Shown here one piece after another: positions 9,124 through 17,181 of a stretch of DNA of 64,000 nucleotides. Positions within the stretch are counted from its first letter, which is position 1. Each line of letters starts with the position of its first letter. Both the position numbers and the translations under genes were made by a program. The notes beneath the pieces are model-generated. The model was not told the DNA's origin, searched no databases, and saw nothing but the letters and a program-made list of their open reading frames with translations. The stretch comes from Erythrobacter sp047872805 (lineage in GTDB: Bacteria > Pseudomonadota > Alphaproteobacteria > Sphingomonadales > Sphingomonadaceae), in assembly GCF_047872805.1 (NCBI RefSeq), contig NZ_JBLQUK010000001.1, positions 310,001 to 374,000 on the forward strand. Direction: 5' to 3'.

Positions 9124-9644
9124 CAGGCGGGCCTATCTGCGTTGGCATCATCGGCGCGGCGATAGGTGACAAAGGAATAGGCGGGCTTGCCATCCTCGGC
9201 CGGATGATCCGCGCGCGCGCATTCGCGCCAGTCATCGCCCAGCGGCTTCATGAAGGTGTCACCGGGATAGTCGGCGTGAATTTCGGTGACTTCGATGCGG
9301 TGCGCCATGGGGCGGAACACGTCATAGATCGCAGCGCCGCCGACAATTGCTATTTCACCGGACTCGTTGCCTTCCGCCGCTTTTGAAAGCGCCTCGGCTG
9401 CGGTTTGCACGACTTTTGCGCCCTCGCTGTTCCACCTTTCGCGTCTAGTAAGCACTATGTGTCGGCGTCCGGGCAGCAAGCCGGGCAGACTTTCAAAGGT
9501 CTTGCGTCCCATAATCATGGGTTTGCCCAGCGTTAGCGCCTTGAACCGCCTGAGATCAGCGGGAAGCTGCCATGGCAGCCGCCCTTCATGGCCAATCGCA
9601 CCATTGGCAGCGCGGGCGTAGATAAGGACGACTTCATGTCTCAC
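9123..9644 (-). CDS. folA: Dihydrofolate reductase
   Basis: NADPH-dependent reduction of dihydrofolate to tetrahydrofolate. Typical elements are GAIGHEGRLPWQLPADL, with D30 in the place of the catalytic Asp27 of E. coli, then PMIMGRKTFESLPG for NADPH binding and IVGGAAIYDVF near residue 110. At 173 residues it is a normal chromosomal type. Its start overlaps the end of purK and its stop overlaps the ribF start, which suggests one transcript for purine, folate and flavin functions. Confidence 0.96.
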   Translation of the reverse strand: MRHEVVLIYARAANGAIGHEGRLPWQLPADLRRFKALTLGKPMIMGRKTFESLPGLLPGRRHIVLTRRERWNSEGAKVVQTAAEALSKAAEGNESGEIAIVGGAAIYDVFRPMAHRIEVTEIHADYPGDTFMKPLGDDWRECARADHPAEDGKPAYSFVTYRRADDANADRPA

Positions 9645-10723
9645 GGATATTTGTGCGCGACCCGAGTGACGTGCCCCATCTTGCGGCCTTCGCGGGCCTC
9701 GCGTTTGCCATAGAGATGGAGGTGCGGCTCGCCGGCTTCGAGCAGAATGCGGTGAGCGCCGGTCGCATCGTCACCCACGATATTGCGCATGTCGACGCTG
9801 GCAAAGCGGGTTTCAGTGCCGCCTAAAGGCAGGCCGCATATCGCGCGAATGTGGTTTTCAAACTGGCTGGTGGCCGCGCCTTCGATGGTCCAGTGCCCCG
9901 AATTATGCACTCGCGGGGCCATTTCATTGAATATCGGGCCGCCCTCTGTGGCAAAAAACTCCAGCGTCAACACCCCGACATAGTCCAACGCATCCGCCGT
10001 CTGCCGGGCGATAGCACGCGCGGCCTCGACCTGGCTTTCGACCGCCGGACCGGCTGGCAGGACCGAATGAACCAGAATTCCGCCATCATGTTCGTTGGCG
10101 GTCGAATCCCAGATGCGCATTGTGCCATCTTTCGCACGCGCCAGAATAACCGAAAATTCGGCCACGAAATCGACCATGCTTTCGTAAATGCACGGCCTGC
10201 CGGGGAAGCGCACCCCTTCGGCCTCACGCGCCGATGCTACCCGCCATTGCCCTTTGCCATCATAGCCGTCGCGCGCGGTCTTTAGGATGCCGGGCGTGCC
10301 CAGATGCTCAATCGCACGGGCAAAATCCGCGTCGCCTTCAACCCTCATGTAGGGTGCGCATTTTGCCCCCAATTCTTCGACGAAGCGCTTTTCGCTCAGC
10401 CGGTCTTGCGCAATCTCCAGCGCTTTTGGATTGGGGGCGAGCATAGAATCAGGAATGGCGTTGATCGCGCTGAGCGGGACATTCTCAAATTCCCAGGTCA
10501 CGACATCACACTGGCTGGCAAATGCTGCCAGCGCTGCGGTATCGCCCCAGCCATTTTCGAAGAAATCCACGCAGGCATCTGCCGCAACATTGTCGCCTGC
10601 GGGAGCATAGCCAATGCAGCGATAGCCAAGCTGGAGAGCTGCCACGGCAAGCATCCGGCCAAGCTGTCCGCCGCCGAGGATCCCGATTGTCGAGCCGGGG
10701 GCAAGGGGGATTGAAACTTCCAC
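9641..10723 (-). CDS. purK: 5-(carboxyamino)imidazole ribonucleotide synthase
   Basis: ATP-grasp enzyme that carboxylates aminoimidazole ribonucleotide to N5-CAIR in de novo purine synthesis. It begins with the glycine-rich GILGGGQLGRMLAVAA (residues 13-28), has the ATP-grasp core (PGILKTARDGYDGKGQW near 145-161) and EMAPRVHNSGHWT (about 270-282), a strong PurK signature. At 360 residues it is full length. PurE, which uses its product, lies directly upstream with a one-base overlap, the usual purEK pair. Confidence 0.97.
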   Translation of the reverse strand: MEVSIPLAPGSTIGILGGGQLGRMLAVAALQLGYRCIGYAPAGDNVAADACVDFFENGWGDTAALAAFASQCDVVTWEFENVPLSAINAIPDSMLAPNPKALEIAQDRLSEKRFVEELGAKCAPYMRVEGDADFARAIEHLGTPGILKTARDGYDGKGQWRVASAREAEGVRFPGRPCIYESMVDFVAEFSVILARAKDGTMRIWDSTANEHDGGILVHSVLPAGPAVESQVEAARAIARQTADALDYVGVLTLEFFATEGGPIFNEMAPRVHNSGHWTIEGAATSQFENHIRAICGLPLGGTETRFASVDMRNIVGDDATGAHRILLEAGEPHLHLYGKREAREGRKMGHVTRVAHKYP

Positions 10724-11217
10724 TAATCCACCGGCGCTTCGTCAACATCGGCGGTTCGCGCTGCGCGCCAATCTTGCAGTCGCTCCGAAAGGCCCTCGTC
10801 TGACAGGGCGAGTATCGCCGCCGCCATCAACGCTGCGTTCTTGGCCCCTGCATCGCCAATTGCCAGCGTTCCGACCGGGACACCTGCGGGCATTTGCACG
10901 ATTGAGAGCAGGCTATCCATACCGCTCAAGGCTTTCGATTGCACCGGCACGCCCAGCACCGGCAGATGTGTCATCGCCGCGATCATGCCGGGTAGGTGCG
11001 CCGCGCCGCCCGCGCCTGCGATAATCACATCAAAACCCTCTCCCTCGGCACCCTTGGCAAAGGCGCTCATCCGGTCGGGGGTGCGGTGTGCGGATACAAT
11101 CCGCGCTTCGTGTTCCACTTCGAGCAGGTCGAGAATTTCAGCGGCCAGCCGCATGGTTGGCCAGTCTGACTGGCTGCCCATCACGATGGCGATTTTGCCA
11201 CTGTTTTCCCTGGCCAT
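10723..11217 (-). CDS. purE: N5-carboxyaminoimidazole ribonucleotide mutase
   Basis: Rearranges N5-CAIR from PurK to CAIR. The class I PurE pattern is clear: IVMGSQSDWPTM near the N-terminus, SAHRTPDRM for substrate binding and AGAGGAAHLPGM. The open frame begins five codons earlier at a GTG that overlaps the gpmA stop, but GAGGGGG lies at good spacing before the ATG used here, giving 164 residues and the usual N-terminus. It couples directly to purK. Confidence 0.96.
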   Translation of the reverse strand: MARENSGKIAIVMGSQSDWPTMRLAAEILDLLEVEHEARIVSAHRTPDRMSAFAKGAEGEGFDVIIAGAGGAAHLPGMIAAMTHLPVLGVPVQSKALSGMDSLLSIVQMPAGVPVGTLAIGDAGAKNAALMAAAILALSDEGLSERLQDWRAARTADVDEAPVD

Positions 11218-11228
11218 GCGCAGCCCCC

Positions 11229-11915
11229 TCACGCGTCTTTCAAAAAATACCGTTCACCCGGCACCATAGCATTGTCAAAGTCATAGATGATTGGTTGCCC
11301 TGTGGGAATCTCCAGACCCGTGATGTCCGCATCCGAGATTTGCGAAAGATGTTTGACCAACGCGCGCAGCGAATTGCCGTGTGCAGAGATGATCACGGTC
11401 TCGCCGCTGGCCAGCACCGGGAGGATGTCGCTTTGCCAATAGGGCAACACGCGCTCAATCGTCAGTTTCAGGCTTTCGGTATTGGGAACCGCAATGCCCT
11501 TGTAACGCGGGTCGGCACCGGGATCGAATGGGCTGCCGGGTTCCATTGGGGGCGGAGGCACGTCAAAACTGCGCCGCCAGATGTGCACCTGCTCATCCCC
11601 ATGCCGGTCGCGGGTTTCCTGTTTGTTGAGCCCGGTAAGGCCGCCATAATGCCGCTCATTCAGGCGCCAATCCTTAGTCACCGGCAGCCACAGGCGGTTC
11701 ATTTCTTCGAGCGCCAGATTGAGCGTCTTGATCGCACGGGTTTGAACACTGGTGAAGCAGACCGTTGGTACGACGCTCTTTTCCGCCATCAGCACGCCCG
11801 CGGCCTTGGCTTCTGCAACGCCTTTATCGGTCAGGTCCACATCCCACCAGCCGGTAAAGCGGTTTTCGAGGTTCCACTGGCTCTGGCCGTGGCGAACAAG
11901 AATAAGCTTTGGCAT
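11229..11915 (-). CDS. gpmA: 2,3-bisphosphoglycerate-dependent phosphoglycerate mutase
   Basis: Interconverts 3- and 2-phosphoglycerate in glycolysis and gluconeogenesis. The phosphorylated His is H9 in LVRHGQSQWN and the second active-site His is in ISAHGNSLRAL. RHYGGLTGLNK is typical of the dPGM group. At 228 residues it is normal length. It is the first gene of the long leftward housekeeping run. A small unrelated gene lies 61 bases upstream. Confidence 0.96.
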   Translation of the reverse strand: MPKLILVRHGQSQWNLENRFTGWWDVDLTDKGVAEAKAAGVLMAEKSVVPTVCFTSVQTRAIKTLNLALEEMNRLWLPVTKDWRLNERHYGGLTGLNKQETRDRHGDEQVHIWRRSFDVPPPPMEPGSPFDPGADPRYKGIAVPNTESLKLTIERVLPYWQSDILPVLASGETVIISAHGNSLRALVKHLSQISDADITGLEIPTGQPIIYDFDNAMVPGERYFLKDA

Positions 11916-11976
11916 CGTTACTCCGAAACGCGGGCAGCGCGGTGAGCCCTGCGCAAGACATCAGAAGCGCAGCGGG

Positions 11977-12123
11977 TTAGCTGGGCTCGTCCGGTTTGGA
12001 AAGCTTCGTCGGCTGCGAATCGCCCAATTCGCGCGATTGCGCTTTTCGCCGTCGCAGGTTTTCGCGCAGTTTCGCCGCCAATCGCTCTTCGCGCGACATA
12101 TTCTTGCCTGTCTCTTCACTCAT
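11977..12123 (-). CDS. Small basic conserved protein, function unknown
   Basis: A 48-residue, highly charged protein (MSEETGKNMSREERLAAKL, then RENLRRRKAQSRELGD). The first two thirds should be helical; the tail is Pro/Ser-rich. Similar short RENLRRRKAQ proteins are, from memory, widespread hypothetical proteins in sphingomonads and relatives. The in-frame ATG 12 codons upstream is less likely, as the conserved part starts at MSEETGK. No function is assigned. It lies between gpmA and tRNA-Thr. Confidence 0.6.
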   Translation of the reverse strand: MSEETGKNMSREERLAAKLRENLRRRKAQSRELGDSQPTKLSKPDEPS

Positions 12124-12213
12124 GCGAAACGCCTTGCCGCTATGCAGGCAATCGTTCAAGCTTGGCTTGACATTGCCCGCGCGCCCATCGATAGGCGCGC
12201 GTCTTGATCCGGC

Positions 12214-12288
12214 GCCGCGGTAGCTCAGTGGTAGAGCGCGTCATTGGTAATGACGAGGCCGAGAGTTCAATTCTCTCTCGTGGCACCA
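12214..12288 (+). tRNA. tRNA-Thr (anticodon GGT), CCA encoded
   Basis: Seventy-five bases fold as a cloverleaf. The acceptor arm GCCGCGG pairs with TCGTGGC including G-T pairs, the D arm is GCTC/GAGC, the anticodon stem CGTCA/TGACG encloses loop TTGGTAA with anticodon GGT, and the T arm is GAGAG-TTCAATT-CTCTC. It ends in discriminator A in ACCA. It marks the junction between the housekeeping block and the catabolic genes. Confidence 0.95.
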
Positions 12289-12425
12289 TTCATAGTGGCT
12301 GATTTATCGCCCGACCGCACCAGATGCCTAGCCAAGGTGCCAACTCCCCACACTTTTGACGATACGCCTGCACTGCTTGCTCGGCTATCCCTGTGCCAGC
12401 ACACAACCAGCTGGGAGAGCGGAAG

Positions 12426-13190
12426 ATGGATCTGGGACTTAAGGGCAAGAAAGTCATCATGAACGGCGGCGCGCATGGGCTCGGCCTCGCTTCGCTCAAA
12501 TTGTTCGCCGCCGAAGGCGCCGACGTCGCGTTCTTCAGCCGCAAGGAAGACAAGATCGAAGCCGCAAAAGCGGCCATTGATGCCGAGGGCGATGGCAAGG
12601 TGTTTGCCGAAGTGTTCGACATGGCCTCTGGCGGGGATGCTTATAAAGCCTGGCTGGAAAAAGCCGCTGGCGAGCTGGGCGGATGCGACATTTTCATCCA
12701 CACTGCCTCGACCTCTGGCACCGGCGGTACCGGCGATTGGCAGGCAACGCTCGATTTTGACATCATGGGCGCAGTCAACGGTGTCGAGGCACTGACCCCG
12801 CATCTCGCAAAGTCAGACAGCGGTTCGATTGTGTTCATGAGTTCAACCGCCGCGCTTGAAACCTTCATCGCGCCGCAAGCCTTCAACGCCATGAAGGCGG
12901 CGCTGATCACTTACGGTTCGCAGCTTAGCCAGGCGCTTGCCTCGCAGGGCATTCGCGTGAACACCGTTTCGCCCGGTGCGATCTACTATCCGGGCGGTAA
13001 TTGGGAAGTGATAGAAGGCGTCATGCCGGAATTGTTCGAGGCAACGCTGGCAAAAATGCCGATGGGCCGGTTCGGCAACGACGGCGAAGTGGCCAAGGCT
13101 ATCGTCTTCACCGCCAGCCCCGCAGTGCCCTATATGACCGGTTCCAACATCGTGGTCGACGGCGGGTTCACGCAAAGGGTGCAGTTCTAA
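12426..13190 (+). CDS. SDR-family protein with Phe in place of catalytic Tyr
   Basis: Rossmann-fold short-chain dehydrogenase/reductase of 254 residues. The nucleotide-binding turn is NGGAHGLGLA (residues 13-22) and SS139-140 occupies the catalytic Ser place, but YxxxK reads FNAMK (F153, K157), so the proton-donating Tyr is absent. The C-terminus (YMTGSNIVVDGGFTQ) is typical. The start has GGAAG just before the ATG. It is followed at 47 bases by the E1 alpha gene and probably begins this operon. It may still bind NAD(P)H, catalyse a variant reaction, or play a non-redox role; which one is unknown. Confidence 0.85.
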   Translation: MDLGLKGKKVIMNGGAHGLGLASLKLFAAEGADVAFFSRKEDKIEAAKAAIDAEGDGKVFAEVFDMASGGDAYKAWLEKAAGELGGCDIFIHTASTSGTGGTGDWQATLDFDIMGAVNGVEALTPHLAKSDSGSIVFMSSTAALETFIAPQAFNAMKAALITYGSQLSQALASQGIRVNTVSPGAIYYPGGNWEVIEGVMPELFEATLAKMPMGRFGNDGEVAKAIVFTASPAVPYMTGSNIVVDGGFTQRVQF

Positions 13191-13237
13191 GTTGCAATTA
13201 ATTTCAATTCAGACCCCTCAAAGGAAGGCCCTTTCCC

Positions 13238-14218
13238 ATGGCTGAAATTGCCAAAGAGATCGACCGCGACAAGCTGCTCGATATTTACACGCGCACCATG
13301 AAGGTGAACCGAACGGACGAGAAATTCCGAGCATTGTTGATGCAGGGCAAAGTCGCCGTAATGTATTACTGTGTGCGCGGGCAGGAACTGGTGTCGGCAG
13401 CGGCGATGGCGGCGCTTGAAAAAGAGGATTACGTCGTCTGCACCTATCGCGGGCAGGGAGAACAGACTGCCAAGGGCATTCCGATCGAGAAATGGTGGGG
13501 TGAATGCCTTGGCAAGGCAACCGGCACCTGCAAGGGCAAGGGCGGCACCATGCATATCACCGACCCGGAAACCGGGATCATGGTGACGACCGGGGTGGTC
13601 GGATCTGGCCTGCCGATCGCCAACGGACTTGCCATGGCGAGCCAGAACAACGGGGATGGCCGAGTAACGCTGGTCAGCTTTGGCGACGGCGCGGCCAATA
13701 TCGGTGGTTTTCACGAAGCGATGAATATGGCCCAGCTGTACAAGTTGCCGGTGATCTTTCTGTGCCAGAATAATCGTTACGGCGAACACACCGCCTATGC
13801 CGACCACACTGACAGCCTTGACATCTCAAGCCGTGCTGCGGGCTACGGGATGAAGGGGGTCAAAGTTGACGGCAATGATGTGAACCAGGTCTATCCTGCA
13901 ATGGTCGATGCTGTGGAGCACGCCCGTTCCGGCAAGGGCCCGGTGCTGGTCGAAGCCATGTGTTACCGCATGATGGGGCACTTCTTCGGTTCCGACTTCT
14001 CCTATATGCCGCAAGAACACATTGCCGAAATGCAGGCCGAAGACCCGCTGCCCAAACTGCGCGCAGTAATGCTTGAACGGCAATTTACCGAAGAAGAACT
14101 GGACAAGATCGTGGCCGAAATCGACGCCGAAATCGACGCCGCGGTTCGGCATGCACTCGATGCGCCGCTGCCGGATACCGATGAAATCTACAAGGATGTG
14201 CTGGAGGAGGTCTCCTGA
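13238..14218 (+). CDS. 2-oxoacid dehydrogenase E1 alpha subunit (acetoin/pyruvate dehydrogenase type)
   Basis: Thiamine-diphosphate-dependent E1 alpha subunit that, with the beta subunit, decarboxylates a 2-oxo acid or cleaves acetoin and passes the acyl group to a lipoyl domain. The ThDP motif starts GDGAANIGGFHEAMNMA (about residues 148-164) and runs to the NN of QNNRYGEHTAY. At 326 residues it has the length of AcoA/PdhA. GGAAGG lies well before the start. Its stop overlaps the start of the beta gene by one base. The substrate is not determined by the motifs; AcoA-like is a guess from size and the neighbouring lone lipoyl domain. Confidence 0.88.
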   Translation: MAEIAKEIDRDKLLDIYTRTMKVNRTDEKFRALLMQGKVAVMYYCVRGQELVSAAAMAALEKEDYVVCTYRGQGEQTAKGIPIEKWWGECLGKATGTCKGKGGTMHITDPETGIMVTTGVVGSGLPIANGLAMASQNNGDGRVTLVSFGDGAANIGGFHEAMNMAQLYKLPVIFLCQNNRYGEHTAYADHTDSLDISSRAAGYGMKGVKVDGNDVNQVYPAMVDAVEHARSGKGPVLVEAMCYRMMGHFFGSDFSYMPQEHIAEMQAEDPLPKLRAVMLERQFTEEELDKIVAEIDAEIDAAVRHALDAPLPDTDEIYKDVLEEVS

Positions 14219-15204
14219 TGGCCGAGATTACCATGACGCAGGCGCTGAACCTCGCAATTGACGAGGCAATGGCCGAAGATGACGGCGTATTCTGCCTCGG
14301 TGAAGATGTCTCGGCCAAGCAGGGGGGCGGGGTGTTCAAGGTTACCTCTGGCCTGACGGAGAAATATGGCGAGAACCGCATCCGCGCGACACCAATCTCC
14401 GAAACTGCAATCATTGGCGCGGCAGTGGGTGCGGCGCTTGCTGGCCAGCGACCGATTGCCGAGATCATGCTGATGAATTTCGTCGGTGTGTGCATGGATC
14501 AGATCGTCAATCATGCTGCCAAGCTGCGGTTTATGTCGGGCGGGCAGACCCCGTGTCCAATCGTGATCCGCACTACAACCGGCGTTGGCGTGGGCTTTGG
14601 CGGCCAGCATTCGGACATGCTCGAAGCGTGGTTTGCTCATGTCGCAGGCATTCACGTCGTCACGCCCAGCAACCCTGCTGACGCGCGCGGGCTGATGCGC
14701 GCTGCCATCGATGCCAATGACCCGGTTATCTTTATCGAGAACATCCTGTGTTACGGCCTCAAAGCGGAAGATCCCGGCCCAGGTTATCGCGTCCCGCTCG
14801 GCAAGGCGGCAGTTGCGCGCGAAGGCAGTGACATTAGCCTTATCACCTATGGCCGCACTGTGCTCGACGCGCTCGAAGTGGCGGGCGAAATGGATAAGGA
14901 AGGCGTCAGCGTCGAGGTGATCGACCTGCGCACCATCGCCCCTTATGATGAGGCGACTGTGCTGGCTTCGGTGCGCAAGACGGGCCGCGCGTTGACCCTG
15001 CATGAGGCGGTTCGGCCATTCGGAACAGGGGCTGAGATTGCCGCGAACATTCAGGAAAAATGCTGGGACAATCTCAAAGGGCCGGTGCGCCGGATTGGCG
15101 GCACGTTTTCCGCCGTGCCGTTTGCCAGCCACCTTGAGCAGGCATGGATCCCGAACAAGTCAGAGATTGTCGAGCAGATCAAGGCATCGGTGGGGAAGGC
15201 GTAA
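14218..15204 (+). CDS. 2-oxoacid dehydrogenase E1 beta subunit
   Basis: Transketolase-like beta subunit that completes the E1 active site with the preceding alpha subunit. Typical segments are GEDVSAKQGGGVFKVT (about 29-44), RATPISETAIIGAAVGAAL near 60, HSDMLEAWFAHVAGIHVV around 135-150, and the C-terminal transketolase domain with VIDLRTIAPYDEATV. At 328 residues it is complete. It is translationally coupled to the alpha subunit and joined to the lipoyl gene with no spacer. Confidence 0.92.
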   Translation: MAEITMTQALNLAIDEAMAEDDGVFCLGEDVSAKQGGGVFKVTSGLTEKYGENRIRATPISETAIIGAAVGAALAGQRPIAEIMLMNFVGVCMDQIVNHAAKLRFMSGGQTPCPIVIRTTTGVGVGFGGQHSDMLEAWFAHVAGIHVVTPSNPADARGLMRAAIDANDPVIFIENILCYGLKAEDPGPGYRVPLGKAAVAREGSDISLITYGRTVLDALEVAGEMDKEGVSVEVIDLRTIAPYDEATVLASVRKTGRALTLHEAVRPFGTGAEIAANIQEKCWDNLKGPVRRIGGTFSAVPFASHLEQAWIPNKSEIVEQIKASVGKA

Positions 15205-15435
15205 ATGGCTGCTGAAATCCGCATCCCCAAACTGGGCATGAGCGCGACCGAAGTGACGCTGGCCGAATGGATGTTCGGTGACGGCGAACAGGTCGCCAAA
15301 GGGGACATAATATACACCGCCGAAACCGACAAGACGACGGTCGAGATTGAGGCGCAAGAGAGCGGCGTGATTCGCCCCACCGGCGAAGAGGGCGCGCGCT
15401 ATAAGGTCGGCGACGTCATCGGGACGATAGAATGA
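15205..15435 (+). CDS. Stand-alone lipoyl (biotinyl/lipoyl) domain protein
   Basis: A 76-residue protein consisting of one lipoyl domain. The lipoyl-lysine hairpin ETDKTTVE carries the acceptor Lys near residue 43, and the mirrored beta strands (IRIPKLGMSATEVTLAEW and KVGDVIGTIE) are in place. In PDH and acetoin complexes this domain is fused to the E2 acyltransferase; here the reading frame ends straight after it. It begins at the base after the E1 beta stop. No E2 catalytic domain or E3 gene was seen in the window, so partners must be elsewhere or the system works differently. Confidence 0.9.
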   Translation: MAAEIRIPKLGMSATEVTLAEWMFGDGEQVAKGDIIYTAETDKTTVEIEAQESGVIRPTGEEGARYKVGDVIGTIE

Positions 15436-15453
15436 TGGGGGCCTCGTAGTCCG

Positions 15454-15840
15454 ATGGCAACTCCGCGCGAGCTATTGTCGGCGGTCTATGCGGCGGCGGG
15501 CGCGCGCGACTGGGATAAGGTCGAAAGCCTGCTCCACCCCGATTTCGTGCTTTACGAGGCAGAATGCCTGCCGTTTGGCGGTGAATGGCGCGGCCGTGAC
15601 GCGCTGCAACGCTGCGCCATGGCGATGTACGGCACCTGGGCCGAGGCCAAGGTCGATATTCACGACATAGCCGGCGGGACAACGCATGCTGTGACGGTTC
15701 TAACACTAACCATGACGTCAAAGCGAACCGGTGAAACTTTCAGCCAGACTGTCAATGAATGCGGGAGTTTTGAGGACGGCTTGCTGAAGGAACTGCGCAT
15801 CCATTACTTCGACGCAGCCGAGGTGGCGGCGAAAGCCTGA
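15454..15840 (+). CDS. SnoaL/NTF2-like protein
   Basis: A 128-residue protein of the NTF2-like cone fold, judged from the start (LLSAVYAAAGARDWDKVESLLHPDF split across helix and strand) and the GGEWRGRDAL segment that matches SnoaL-type proteins. Members include isomerases, cyclases, dehydratases and epoxide hydrolases acting on small hydrophobic molecules. It ends the SDR-E1-lipoyl operon 18 bases after the lipoyl gene, so it probably acts on the same substrate. No specific catalytic set was recognised. Confidence 0.7.
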   Translation: MATPRELLSAVYAAAGARDWDKVESLLHPDFVLYEAECLPFGGEWRGRDALQRCAMAMYGTWAEAKVDIHDIAGGTTHAVTVLTLTMTSKRTGETFSQTVNECGSFEDGLLKELRIHYFDAAEVAAKA

Positions 15841-15924
15841 CACAGGGGCTCGGCATCGCTGGACACCCCCAGCTGATTGCACACCTCGCCGGGCCTGCAA
15901 AATTCAACTGCTTCCTGAAAATAC

Positions 15925-15999
15925 TGGAGCGGGCGAGGCGATTCGAACGCCCGACCCCAACCTTGGCAAGGTTGTGCTCTACCCCTGAGCTACGCCCGC
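15925..15999 (-). tRNA. tRNA-Gly (anticodon GCC), CCA encoded
   Basis: On the minus strand the sequence reads GCGGGCGTAGCTCAGGGGTA and onward. The acceptor arm GCGGGCG pairs with CGCCCGC, the anticodon stem CAACC/GGTTG encloses TTGCCAA with anticodon GCC, and the T arm is CGGGC-GTTCGAA-TC with its partner strand. The 3' end is TCCA. It is 75 bases long. Confidence 0.96.
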
Positions 16000-16009
16000 T
16001 CAATGACGT

Positions 16010-16083
16010 CTTGCAGGATGGCGAAAGCCGCGCATCGCTGCTGGAGAGGCGGGCGATTAGCAGGGGGGTGAGCACCCTGCAAG
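16010..16083. repeat. Imperfect inverted repeat upstream of tRNA-Gly
   Basis: CTTGCAGGATG (16010-16020) matches the reverse complement of CACCCTGCAAG (16073-16083) at 10 of 11 positions, 52 bases apart. It lies in the 231-base gap between tRNA-Gly (leftward) and the thioredoxin gene (rightward), a likely promoter region. The rest of the gap shows nothing else recognisable. A chance match is possible. Confidence 0.3.
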
Positions 16084-16230
16084 TGTAAAATTCGTGCTCT
16101 TTTTCGCGCGAAGCCTTAGCATCGTCTAGTCAGCACTCGCGCCAAGGTTCACAATAGCTCAAGGTGCCCCACATAGGGGCTTACATCGCAATCACGCGGT
16201 GCAATCGCAATCAGCAGCAGGAGCGTTTCC

Positions 16231-17169
16231 TTGGCCAGCATGGGTCTTAATCTCGAAGAGCAAAAAGCAGTGGAGCGATTTCGCAAGGACGTTGTCGACC
16301 CCTCGCAGACCAAACTCGTCATCCTCGATTTCTGGGCAGAATGGTGCGGGCCGTGCAAGGCGCTTACCCCGACGCTTGAGAAGATTGCGGCAGAATATGC
16401 AGACAAGGGCGTCATTCTGGCCAAGATCAACGTCGATGAGGAAAAATTCATCGCCGGTCAGTTTCAGGTGCGATCCATACCTACGGTCTATGCCATGTTT
16501 CAGGGGCAGCCCGTCGCCGACCTGACCAACGCGCGAACCGAAAGCCAGCTGAAAGAAGTTCTCGACCAGTTGCTGGCACAATTGCCCGTTCAGCCTGGGG
16601 CGCTGGATGGGGGCGCGCCGCAAGGCCCGACGGCAGAAGAAATCGCGCAATTCGTCAAAATGGGCGAGGATGCGTTGGCGGGCGGCGATGCCCAGCGCGC
16701 GGCTGGCATTTTTGCGCAGGTTACTGAATTTGCGAGCGAGAACGCCCCGGCTCATGCTGGGCTTGTTCGCGCACTCATTGCGCTGGGCCAGCCCGATGAA
16801 GCCCGCCAGGTGATGGCTGCGATCGACGCCGACCCGAGATTGGCCAGCGACCCGGCCATTGCCGCTGCCAGAAGCGCGCTCGACCTCGCCGCAAACCGGG
16901 TCGATGATGGGGAGCTTTCGCAATTGCGCGACACGGCCAGCGCCAATCCCGAAGACATGGAGGCCCAGATGGCCTTTGCTGAAGCTGCCTTTGCCGCCGC
17001 ATCGCGTGACGAGGCGGCGGATGTCTTGCTTGCCATGGTCGCCGCCGACCGAGGCTGGAATGAGGGCGCGGCGCGGGCGAAGCTGGTCCAGATTTTTGAG
17101 GCCACCGGGCTAGAGGATGAATGGGTGATCGCTGTTCGCCGCCGCCTGTCAAAGATCCTGTTCGGTTAG
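16231..17169 (+). CDS. YbbN/CnoX-like thioredoxin-TPR co-chaperone
   Basis: Residues 1-115 are a thioredoxin domain with an intact WAEWCGPCK active site (C39, C42) and the cis-Pro in SIPTVY. The remaining 200 residues are Ala-rich helical repeats resembling the TPR-like tail of YbbN/CnoX, a chaperone that protects clients from oxidation and hands them to folding machinery. At 312 residues the length is typical of alphaproteobacterial members. GGAG lies about 7 bases before the TTG used here; an ATG three codons later is the alternative. It is followed 12 bases on by the LON-domain gene, a common pairing. Confidence 0.9.
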   Translation: MASMGLNLEEQKAVERFRKDVVDPSQTKLVILDFWAEWCGPCKALTPTLEKIAAEYADKGVILAKINVDEEKFIAGQFQVRSIPTVYAMFQGQPVADLTNARTESQLKEVLDQLLAQLPVQPGALDGGAPQGPTAEEIAQFVKMGEDALAGGDAQRAAGIFAQVTEFASENAPAHAGLVRALIALGQPDEARQVMAAIDADPRLASDPAIAAARSALDLAANRVDDGELSQLRDTASANPEDMEAQMAFAEAAFAAASRDEAADVLLAMVAADRGWNEGAARAKLVQIFEATGLEDEWVIAVRRRLSKILFG

Positions 17170-17181
17170 GACGCAGCCCTG

